DNA of 64,000 nt from Burkholderiaceae bacterium 26 (GTDB lineage Bacteria > Pseudomonadota > Gammaproteobacteria > Burkholderiales > Burkholderiaceae), in the NCBI GenBank assembly GCA_000955795.1, contig JYOB01000017.1:124001-188000 (forward strand), written 5' to 3'. Shown here piece after piece: positions 47,457 to 54,563 of the stretch. The notes under the pieces are model-generated. The model was not told the origin of the DNA. It did no database searches and worked only from the letters and a program-made list of their open reading frames with translations. How positions within the stretch are numbered: position 1 is the first letter of the stretch; every line of letters starts with the position of its first letter. The translations under genes were made by a program, and so were the position numbers.

Positions 47457-48255
47457 GCGTCGCGCCGGCCGGCGCCTTCGGCAACGCAGGCAGGCGGAAG
47501 ACTTCGGGCGTCATCAAGTCGATGCCGCAGTCGAGCGTCTCAACCCAGTCGATGAACCGGTTGACCATGGCTTTGCCATGGAAGGCTTGGCCGTGCTGCG
47601 GCACGATCCATTCAATATCGAGCCCTCGCACCATCTGCGCCCACAGCCGGCACACGCGGTTGCCGCTCATGTAGCGGCGGTGGAAGGGCGCCATCAGCGG
47701 CAGGTGCGCGTCAAAATCTTCCACGGGCTTGGCGGCCACATTGGCGTGCACCATCGACGCCCCCAGATCGCCTGAGAACAGGATGCGCGATACCGGATCG
47801 TAGAACTGGAAGTTGCCCTCGGAATGCAGGAAATGCGCCGGCACCGCCAGCAGATGGGATTGCCCCAGCGGAATCGCCATGCCCGTATCCGGGATCGGCA
47901 CGATGCGGCCTTCGGTCTTGCCGACGCTGCAGAAGTGGGGCAGAAAGCGTTCCCACACGCGCGAGATCAGGATGTCGCAGCTTGAGCTCGTCAGCCACCG
48001 TCCCGCCGAGGCGACGATGTCGGGGTCCGCATGCGAGGCCAGCACGTAGTCGAGCTGCTTGGGCGGAAAGTACCGGTTCATCGCCAAAAACAGCGCGTTG
48101 TAGGTCATCTGACCCCCTGGGTCGATCAGCGCGCCGTGGCCGTGATCGACGATCAGGAATTGGTTTGTCTGCACCGGCAGGTCATCGTGATCGTCGACCA
48201 GGTCGGAAAACATCAGGCAGACGTGCTCGGGCGTTTCATAGAGCGTGGTGACCAT
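47440..48255 (-). CDS. MBL-fold (flavodiiron-like) metallo-hydrolase
   Basis: 271 residues from the ATG at 48255; a 19-residue upstream extension is not family-like. The metal motif reads HADPD-I (H75, D77, D79, then I80) where hydrolases have HxHxDH. Acid in the third position is typical of the flavodiiron/ODP branch that binds an Fe-Fe centre. Later ligands appear in LHSEGNF, FSGDLGAS and VPQHGQAF. There is no flavodoxin domain, so it is a stand-alone diiron-like domain. It could sense or reduce oxygen, NO or peroxide; this is inference. It converges on the TetR gene. Confidence 0.8.
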   Translation of the reverse strand: MVTTLYETPEHVCLMFSDLVDDHDDLPVQTNQFLIVDHGHGALIDPGGQMTYNALFLAMNRYFPPKQLDYVLASHADPDIVASAGRWLTSSSCDILISRVWERFLPHFCSVGKTEGRIVPIPDTGMAIPLGQSHLLAVPAHFLHSEGNFQFYDPVSRILFSGDLGASMVHANVAAKPVEDFDAHLPLMAPFHRRYMSGNRVCRLWAQMVRGLDIEWIVPQHGQAFHGKAMVNRFIDWVETLDCGIDLMTPEVFRLPALPKAPAGATLKTRV

Positions 48256-48491
48256 GGGAGAGCGCAGCCGCGGTTGGAATGCTCCGATGGTCGCGCAGCG
48301 CGGGGCGGCCACACTTGATCCGTGTCAAGGCAGGTGTGACGCCGGCGTTGGCCTGGGTGGCCGATCATCCGGCCCGGGCTGAGTCTCACGTGATAAACTC
48401 TTGATCTTTAACGCTTTGCGCGAGCCGCACGCGGGTTTTCCGCTTGGGTCTGGCGCGCCGCCATGCCAACCGGCATGCCGCATCTCCCCCT

Positions 48492-49988
48492 ATGAATACT
48501 GCAACGATGTCTGAAGCGTCAGAAGCGCCGGCCAATGAATCGGTGACATTCGACAGCTTCGGCCTGCATCCGGACGTCCTCCGCGCGCTGACCGAAAGCG
48601 GTTACACCAAGCCCACACCCATTCAGGCTGCCGCCATTCCGGTGGTGACCGCCGGCCGCGACGTCATGGGCGCAGCGCAAACCGGCACCGGCAAGACCGC
48701 CGGTTTCTCGCTGCCGATCATCCATAATCTGCTGCCCGACGCCAACACGAGCGCGTCGCCGGCACGTCATCCGGTGCGGGCGCTGATTCTCACGCCCACG
48801 CGCGAGCTTGCCGACCAGGTGTACGACAACGTCGCCAAGTACGCGAAATACACGGCGCTGCGCTGCGCCGTCGTGTTCGGCGGTGTCGACATGAACCCGC
48901 AGACGGAGCAACTGCGCCGCGGCGTGGAAATTCTCGTTGCCACGCCGGGCCGTCTGCTCGATCACGTGCAGCAGCGCAGCGTGAACCTTTCGCAGGTGCG
49001 CATGCTGGTGCTGGATGAAGCCGACCGCATGCTCGACATGGGCTTCCTGCCCGACCTGCAGCGCATCATCAACCTGCTGCCGGCGCACCGCCAGACGCTG
49101 CTGTTCTCGGCCACGTTCTCGCCCGAGATCAAGAAGCTGGCCGCCAGCTACCTGCGTCATCCGCAAACCATTGAAGTGGCACGCAGCAACGCCACGGCAG
49201 AGAACGTCCGCCAGGTCATCTACACGGTGCCGGACAACCACAAGCAAGCGGCGCTCGTGCATCTGCTGCGCCAGCGCGCAGAGCAAGGCCTGCCGCGCCA
49301 GTGCATCGTGTTCTCCAACAGCAAGATCGGCTGCTCGCGCCTGGCGCGCGCGCTGGAGCGCGAAGGCATCAACGCCAACGCCATCCACGGCGACAAGACG
49401 CAGACCGAGCGCATGCAAACGCTCGAAGCCTTCAAGCAAGGTACCGTGGATGTGCTGGTCGCCACCGACGTGGCGGCGCGCGGTCTCGATATCTCGCAGA
49501 TGCCGTGCGTGATCAACTTCGACCTCCCGTTCAACGCGGAAGACTACGTGCACCGCATCGGCCGCACGGGTCGTGCCGGTGCTTCCGGTGACGCACTGTC
49601 GCTGTTCGCGCCAGGCGATGAGCGTTTCCTGGCCGACATCGAAAAGCTGATCAAGCGCAACCTGCCGCGCGAGCAACTCGCTGATTTCGATCCGACCGGT
49701 GAACAGGCGCGTGACCGTGAACGTCGTGAGCGCGACGAAAAGCGTGCCCGCAGCGAAGTCCGCCGCTCCCGCGAGCGCGACGATCGCAACGGTGCCCGCG
49801 TGTTGGATCACACGATCGTGCGCCCGCCGTTCCGCCCATCGGACGACCCGTTCTTCAATCGCCCGTACGAATCGTCTCTGCCAGCGGAATCGGCAGAAGC
49901 TGCCAAGCCAGCGCAGGCGACCGGGCATCCGCGTACCGCCAAGCGCCCGATTGCGGCGCTGCTTGGTGGCGTGCCGCGCAAGCGTTAA
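48492..49988 (+). CDS. DEAD-box RNA helicase (RhlE type)
   Basis: 498 residues. All SF2 DEAD-box motifs are present: the Q motif (GYTKPTPIQ), AAQTGTGKTAG, PTRELADQV, VLDEADRMLD, SAT, VATDVAARGLDI and HRIGRTGRAG. The C-terminal tail is rich in Arg, Glu and Asp (RERDDRNGAR) and ends in PRKR, like RhlE-type helicases involved in ribosome assembly and RNA decay at low temperature. The ATG at 48492 has no good ribosome-binding site; a second ATG at 48507 is possible. The leader before it contains a hairpin-prone GC-rich stretch. Confidence 0.9.
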   Translation: MNTATMSEASEAPANESVTFDSFGLHPDVLRALTESGYTKPTPIQAAAIPVVTAGRDVMGAAQTGTGKTAGFSLPIIHNLLPDANTSASPARHPVRALILTPTRELADQVYDNVAKYAKYTALRCAVVFGGVDMNPQTEQLRRGVEILVATPGRLLDHVQQRSVNLSQVRMLVLDEADRMLDMGFLPDLQRIINLLPAHRQTLLFSATFSPEIKKLAASYLRHPQTIEVARSNATAENVRQVIYTVPDNHKQAALVHLLRQRAEQGLPRQCIVFSNSKIGCSRLARALEREGINANAIHGDKTQTERMQTLEAFKQGTVDVLVATDVAARGLDISQMPCVINFDLPFNAEDYVHRIGRTGRAGASGDALSLFAPGDERFLADIEKLIKRNLPREQLADFDPTGEQARDRERRERDEKRARSEVRRSRERDDRNGARVLDHTIVRPPFRPSDDPFFNRPYESSLPAESAEAAKPAQATGHPRTAKRPIAALLGGVPRKR

Positions 49989-50013
49989 GTCAGTCTGTCG
50001 AAAACGGCGGCAA

Positions 50014-50958
50014 CTATGCCGCCGTGGTCAATCGTGCAAGGCGATTGGCCCATGCCGGGACGGCGTCCCGGTAGAACTCCTCCACATCCCCAGCACGAAT
50101 GTCCAGCCCGAGGTGCTGTGCCGCTTCCGTTAGCGCGGCCAGCGGTTGACTGCGGTTGATGGCGCGTGCGCCCGTCTGCTTGCTGAGTTTCTCGCCGTCG
50201 GCGTTCACCACCACGGGCACGTGCAAGTAGCGCAACGCCGGCAGCCCAAGCAGCTGCTGCAGATAGATCTGGCGCGGCGTCGAGTCGAGCAGGTCGGCGC
50301 CCCGCACGACGTCCGTGATGCCTTGCGTGGCATCGTCCACCACCACCGCAATCTGGTACGCCCACATGCCGTCCGCGCGCTTGAGCACGAAGTCGCCTAC
50401 GGCTTCAGCCAGGTTCTGGCATTGCGTGCCTTGCCAGCGATCGTTGAAGCAGATGGTGGCGGCATCGGCACCCGGCACACGCACGCGCCAAGCGCGCGGC
50501 GGACGGCCGTGCAGCCCGTTGCGGCACGTGCCGGGATAGATCAGGGTCTGGTGACGCACATGCCCATTTGCGTCGATGCTGGTGACGGAGTCCGCAATCT
50601 CGCGGCGCGTGCAGCCGCACGGGTAGAGGCTGCCGTTCGCCTGCAGTTGCTCCAGCGCCTGTTCAAAGCGTGACAGGTGCGTGCTTTGCCACTGCGGCGC
50701 CTCGTCGGGAATGAGTCCGAGCACATCAAGTGTGGCGAGGATGTCGCGGTCGGCGCCGGGCACGTTGCGCTGGAAATCAATGTCTTCAATGCGCACGAGC
50801 CACGTGCCGCCATGTACGCGTGCATCCAGCCAGCTCGCCAGCGCAGTGACCAGCGAGCCGATATGCAGCGGCCCCGTTGGCGAGGGCGCAAAGCGGCCGC
50901 GGTATTGGCCGCGCGATGACGTAGTGGATTCCGGAAAATCGAGATTGGCTTGGGACAA
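50014..50958 (-). CDS. gluQ: Glutamyl-Q tRNA(Asp) synthetase
   Basis: Attaches glutamate to the queuosine base at position 34 of tRNA-Asp, not to the tRNA end. It is a 314-residue, truncated GluRS-like protein without an anticodon-binding domain. The class I motif is PTGPLHIGSL at about 27-36, and the KMSKS-type motif is KLSKQ. A CGCTRRE zinc-ligand segment lies in the middle. It converges on the DEAD-box helicase gene with about 25 bases between them. Confidence 0.95.
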   Translation of the reverse strand: MSQANLDFPESTTSSRGQYRGRFAPSPTGPLHIGSLVTALASWLDARVHGGTWLVRIEDIDFQRNVPGADRDILATLDVLGLIPDEAPQWQSTHLSRFEQALEQLQANGSLYPCGCTRREIADSVTSIDANGHVRHQTLIYPGTCRNGLHGRPPRAWRVRVPGADAATICFNDRWQGTQCQNLAEAVGDFVLKRADGMWAYQIAVVVDDATQGITDVVRGADLLDSTPRQIYLQQLLGLPALRYLHVPVVVNADGEKLSKQTGARAINRSQPLAALTEAAQHLGLDIRAGDVEEFYRDAVPAWANRLARLTTAA

Positions 50959-51021
50959 CGCAACGCTCCAGGCGCAGAGGTCGATGGCGCTATTGTGCGC
51001 GATTTATCTGCCCCGGGGCGC

Positions 51022-51924
51022 CTACTGCATCATCAGGGCCTGCCCCAGACGCGGGTCTTCCAACTTGTCGACCCACCATTGCAGCGCCTTGCCGCGCATG
51101 TTGTTGCGCCAGGCAACCTGAAACGTGCCGGCGCGCTTGTCTTCGGTGGTTTCCTTGGCGATCAGCACGCCGGAATCCAGATACGGCTGCGCCAGTGGCA
51201 CCGGCAGCCAGCCGCAGCCCAAGCCACGAATCTGCGCCTGCACCTTGTCAGCCATGGACGGCACCACCAGCGTGTCCTGTCCGGCCATCACGCCGATGGT
51301 GCGTGCGGGCAGATTGCGCGATGTATCTCCCACGGCAACGATGCGATGCCGCGTGATGGCGGTTGCCGGCAACGGCTCCTCCATTTGTGCCAGCGGGTGA
51401 TGCGCCGCCACCGCAAAGATGAACGGAATGTTGCCCACCGTGCGCGTCTGGATGCCCTGCACCTGCATCACCTGTGCCGGCCCGATCAGCAAGTCCGCGC
51501 GGCCGGAGAGAAGGGCGTCCCACGTGCCGGCTAGCACCTCCCGGCAGAAGCGCAATCGCGTGGCGGTGTTTTCGGCGTAGAAATCCTGGATGACCGGCAG
51601 GAGTGCGCGAAAGTGCACGAGATCGTCGACTACGATGGTCAACGTGGCTTCCCATCCGGTGGCGAGGCGCTTGACGCGGCGCGCGAGTTCGTCAGCGGCC
51701 TGCAGCAGGTGACGGCCTTCGTCGAGCAGGGCACGGCCAGCGGGCGTGAGTTCCGCTCGGTGGCGGCGTCGGTCAAACAGCAGGACATCGAGATCGTCTT
51801 CCAGCTTGCGCACCACGTATGTGAGCGCCGACGGCACTTTGCCCAGTTCGTGCGCCGCGGCGGCAAAGCTGCCCTTGCGTTCGATCGCGTCCAGCACTTC
51901 CAGAGATTCCAGCGAGAGCGCCAT
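51022..51924 (-). CDS. LysR-family transcriptional regulator
   Basis: 300 residues: an N-terminal winged helix-turn-helix (LEVLDAIERKGSFAAAAHELGKVPSALTYVVRKLE) and a C-terminal substrate-binding domain (about 90-295). It is divergent from the pirin gene, and the gap between them holds a textbook LysR box, so it very likely controls pirin and the flavoprotein behind it, and itself. The inducer cannot be read from the sequence. Confidence 0.93.
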   Translation of the reverse strand: MALSLESLEVLDAIERKGSFAAAAHELGKVPSALTYVVRKLEDDLDVLLFDRRRHRAELTPAGRALLDEGRHLLQAADELARRVKRLATGWEATLTIVVDDLVHFRALLPVIQDFYAENTATRLRFCREVLAGTWDALLSGRADLLIGPAQVMQVQGIQTRTVGNIPFIFAVAAHHPLAQMEEPLPATAITRHRIVAVGDTSRNLPARTIGVMAGQDTLVVPSMADKVQAQIRGLGCGWLPVPLAQPYLDSGVLIAKETTEDKRAGTFQVAWRNNMRGKALQWWVDKLEDPRLGQALMMQ

Positions 51925-51934
51925 GTTCAGAATT

Positions 51935-51953
51935 TTTGATGTATTGAATCAAA
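51935..51953. promoter_or_regulatory. LysR binding box (TTTGAT-N7-ATCAAA)
   Basis: A perfect 6-bp inverted repeat with a 7-base spacer containing the T-N11-A pattern of LysR regulators, 11 bases upstream of the lysR start. A plausible pirin promoter overlaps it: TTGAAT (51944-51949) and TATAGA (51969-51974), spacing 19. Confidence 0.6.
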
Positions 51954-52030
51954 GCTGTATCGCGTAACTATAGACAATCTGCGTACCATTCACACATCGA
52001 TGCAGTAATTTGGATAGGAGATTCATCAAA

Positions 52031-52729
52031 ATGATTGAAATCCGCCCCTCTCAAGATCGCGGCTACGCAGACCACGGCTGGCTCAAGTCGTATCACAGCT
52101 TTTCGTTTGCCGATTACATGGACCCGGACCACGTTCAGTTTGGGCCGTTGCGTGTCATCAATGAAGACCGCGTCGCCGCTGGTATGGGTTTTGGCACCCA
52201 TGGCCACCGCGACATGGAAATCATCAGCTACGTGCTGGATGGCGAACTGGCGCACAAGGACAGCATGGGCAACGGCAGCGTGCTGCGCCCGGGCGACGTG
52301 CAACGCATGACGGCTGGGACAGGTGTGCGTCACTCCGAGTTCAACCACGCGCAGGACCAGACCACGCATTTCCTGCAAATCTGGGTGCTCCCCGCACAGT
52401 TGAACCTCACGCCTGGCTACGAAGAACGCCATTTTGACGAGGCCGCCAAGCGCGGCAAGCTCGCCCTGATCGCCAGCACCGATGGTCGTGACGGTTCGGT
52501 GAAGGTGCACCAGGACATGGCGCTCTACGCCGGCAAGTTTGATGGCGCAGAAACTGCGTCCTTGGCCATCGCAGAGGGCCGCCGTGCTTATGTGCACGTG
52601 GTTCGCGGCAAGGTGAGCGTCAACGGTCGCACGCTGGTAGGCGGCGACGCAGCCAAGCTGACGCAAGAAGAGGCGGTGACGCTCTCTGGCGGCGAAGACG
52701 GCGAAGTGCTGGTGTTCGATCTGCCGTAA
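52031..52729 (+). CDS. Pirin family protein
   Basis: 232 residues, a double cupin. The metal ligands match those of known pirins: H57 and H59 in THGHRDME, H101 and E103 in RHSEFNH. The N-terminal block IEIRPSQDRGYADHGWLKSYHSFSFADY is characteristic. Bacterial pirins include quercetin 2,3-dioxygenases and redox-linked regulators; the role here is not known. The ATG at 52031 follows TAGGAG. It is the first gene downstream of the LysR box, and the flavoprotein gene follows 78 bases later. Confidence 0.92.
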   Translation: MIEIRPSQDRGYADHGWLKSYHSFSFADYMDPDHVQFGPLRVINEDRVAAGMGFGTHGHRDMEIISYVLDGELAHKDSMGNGSVLRPGDVQRMTAGTGVRHSEFNHAQDQTTHFLQIWVLPAQLNLTPGYEERHFDEAAKRGKLALIASTDGRDGSVKVHQDMALYAGKFDGAETASLAIAEGRRAYVHVVRGKVSVNGRTLVGGDAAKLTQEEAVTLSGGEDGEVLVFDLP

Positions 52730-52806
52730 TGTTCGTGGCGCACCCTGTGTGCGCCATTTTTCTTTTCCGTTGTTCCCCGCGGTACCCCAACTCCAAGAGG
52801 ATTCCC

Positions 52807-53379
52807 ATGGCACGAGTTGCAGTCGTTTATCACAGCGGTTATGGCCACACCAAGAAGCAGGCCGAGGCCGTGTTTGCAGGCGTGCAAGGCGCCGGCGCCG
52901 AAGCACACCTGATTTCGGTCACAGACGTCAACGATGACACGTGGGCGCTGCTGGCCGGCGTCGACACAATCGTCTTTGGCGCGCCGACCTACATGGGCGG
53001 CGTTTCGGGGGACTTCAAGAAGTTTGCCGATGCATCGTCCAAAGCATGGTTCACCGGCGCGTGGAAGGACAAGATCGCCGCGGGGTTCACGAATTCCGCA
53101 TCGATGAATGGAGACAAGTACGCGTCGATCCAGTACCTGTGGACGCTGTCGCAGCAGCACGGAATGATCTGGGTTGGCACGGGCATGATGCCGGCCAACA
53201 GCAAGGCCGCCACGCGCAACGACGTGAATTTCCTGGCGGGCTTTGGCGGCGCGCTGGCGCAATCGCCGTCTGATGCGAGCCCTGAAGAAGGCCCGTTGCC
53301 GGGCGACCTGGAAACCGCCAAGCTGTTCGGCGAGCGCATTGTTGCCATCACCAATCAGTTCGTGCGCGGCCGTCAGTAA
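52807..53379 (+). CDS. WrbA-like flavodoxin-family NAD(P)H oxidoreductase
   Basis: 190 residues with a flavodoxin fold: VAVVYHSGYGHTKKQAEAV is the FMN phosphate loop, GAPTYMGGVSGDFKKF binds the isoalloxazine ring, and HGMIWVGTGMMPAN lies in the middle. The family includes the quinone reductase WrbA, which protects against oxidative stress. It lies after pirin and before a strong terminator, so pirin and this gene probably form a LysR-controlled pair. The ATG follows AGAGG. Confidence 0.87.
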   Translation: MARVAVVYHSGYGHTKKQAEAVFAGVQGAGAEAHLISVTDVNDDTWALLAGVDTIVFGAPTYMGGVSGDFKKFADASSKAWFTGAWKDKIAAGFTNSASMNGDKYASIQYLWTLSQQHGMIWVGTGMMPANSKAATRNDVNFLAGFGGALAQSPSDASPEEGPLPGDLETAKLFGERIVAITNQFVRGRQ

Positions 53380-53395
53380 AGCGAGTCGGTCAAAG

Positions 53396-53423
53396 AAAAA
53401 CGCCGGCATGTCCGGCGTTTTTT
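53396..53423 (+). terminator. Intrinsic terminator
   Basis: A-run, ACGCCGG, five-base loop, CCGGCGT, then six T. It ends the pirin-flavoprotein unit, and the A-run may serve the minus-strand lipoprotein gene in the other direction. Confidence 0.85.
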
Positions 53424-53442
53424 GTTGGTGCGCTGTTAGGGC

Positions 53443-53568
53443 TCAGAAGCGCGTGCCTGCTCCGCAGAAGACGCCGCGGTTCGAGCCACCCTCGCAGCTC
53501 GTCGCGCAAGCAGCCAATGCGACAAGGCATAGCGTGCCGACGAGGATGGCGGCCGCAAGGCGTTTCAT
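53443..53568 (-). CDS. 41-residue lipoprotein
   Basis: A short frame of 41 residues: [11 protein letters not shown], a hydrophobic core, and a lipobox ALAAC with the lipidated cysteine at 21, then [14 protein letters not shown] with further cysteines. It looks like a tiny outer- or inner-membrane lipoprotein. Its ATG overlaps the trhO stop codon (ATGA), so it is probably translated by coupling to trhO. No family is recognised. The clear signal peptide makes a real gene likely despite its size. Confidence 0.65.
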   Translation of the reverse strand: MKRLAAAILVGTLCLVALAACATSCEGGSNRGVFCGAGTRF

Positions 53569-54413
53569 GCAGCGGCCCGCGTTTGGCTGCCCGCGCAATG
53601 CGGGCAGCGCTGGCCGGGGATGTAGTCGGGTGACTGCTGTTCTTCCGGCGTCACCACAGCGCGGCATGCAAAGCACTGCTTCGGTCCCGCCGGCAGCAGT
53701 TCGGGGTTGAGCGCTGTGCGGTGGTCGAACACGAAGCAATCCCCGTCGTAATGGGCTCCGCCCACTTCCTCGAAATATTTGAGGATGCCGCCTTCGAGTT
53801 GATAGACGCGCTCGACGCCGATCTCCTGCATGTGGATCGCCGCCTTTTCGCAGCGGATGCCGCCGGTGCAGAACGACACCACCGTCTTGCCGGCAAAGTC
53901 GTCCTTGTGCGCGGCAATGGCGGGCGGGAATTCGGTGAATTTCTTGAGGTTGTATTCGACGACGTTCTTGAAAGTGCCGACGGCAACTTCATAGTCATTG
54001 CGCGTGTCGAGCATCACTACGGGGCGGCCCTCGTCGTCGTGGCCCTGATCGAGCCAGCGCTTGAGGTCCGGCGGCGCAATCGACGGTGCGCGGCCCTCTT
54101 CCGGGCGGATCAGCGGGTGGCGCATGGTGATGATTTCTTTCTTCATGCGCACCAGCAGGCGGCGGAACGGCTGGTGGTCGGACAGGCTTTCCTTCGGTGC
54201 CAGGTCAGCAAAACGCGGGTCGGCGCGCAGCCAGCCCACGATGCCGTCAATGGCTTCACGCGAGCCGGCCAGAAAGATGTTGATGCCCTCGGGCGCCAGC
54301 AGCACGGTGCCCTTCAGCTCGCGCGCCTGGCACTCGGCCAGCAGGGCGGGGCGCAGGGTCTCGCGGTCATCGAGGGTGACGAATTTGTAAGCGGAAATAT
54401 TGACGATCTGCAT
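53565..54413 (-). CDS. trhO: tRNA uridine(34) hydroxylase (rhodanese-related)
   Basis: Oxygen-dependent hydroxylation of U34 in tRNA, the first step to 5-methoxy- or 5-carboxymethoxyuridine. 282 residues: an N-terminal YceA-type domain ([27 protein letters not shown]) and a rhodanese domain with catalytic C182 in [11 protein letters not shown]. The C-terminal end adds C247, C250, C270 and C273 (CFAC ... CPHC), a possible zinc ribbon. A start five codons upstream (54428) is possible. A minus-strand TATAAT at 54469-54474 is a good -10 box. The much longer open frame extending upstream is antisense to dnaE and not real. Confidence 0.9.
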   Translation of the reverse strand: MQIVNISAYKFVTLDDRETLRPALLAECQARELKGTVLLAPEGINIFLAGSREAIDGIVGWLRADPRFADLAPKESLSDHQPFRRLLVRMKKEIITMRHPLIRPEEGRAPSIAPPDLKRWLDQGHDDEGRPVVMLDTRNDYEVAVGTFKNVVEYNLKKFTEFPPAIAAHKDDFAGKTVVSFCTGGIRCEKAAIHMQEIGVERVYQLEGGILKYFEEVGGAHYDGDCFVFDHRTALNPELLPAGPKQCFACRAVVTPEEQQSPDYIPGQRCPHCAGSQTRAAA

Positions 54414-54468
54414 GTGCTGCCGCGCCATTTTTTGGCGCCTTGGGTAACCCGTTGATTCGTAAGCCGAA

Positions 54469-54474
54469 ATTATA
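54469..54474 (-). promoter_or_regulatory. -10 element (TATAAT) for trhO
   Basis: A perfect TATAAT on the minus strand, about 55 bases before the trhO ATG. The -35 region is GC-rich and weak. Confidence 0.45.
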
Positions 54475-54530
54475 GCCGCCCGAGGAGCCGCGCGGGGTTG
54501 TCGATGATCAACCGGACACGCCCCGAATGC

Positions 54531-54557
54531 TTTACGGAAGATGTCACCCGGTACAAT
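54531..54557 (+). promoter_or_regulatory. Candidate dnaE promoter next to the start codon
   Basis: TTTACG (54531-54536), 15-base spacer, TACAAT (54552-54557). The dnaE ATG begins only seven bases after the end of the -10 box, so the transcript may start at or very near the ATG. Confidence 0.4.
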
Positions 54558-54563
54558 ACGCGG

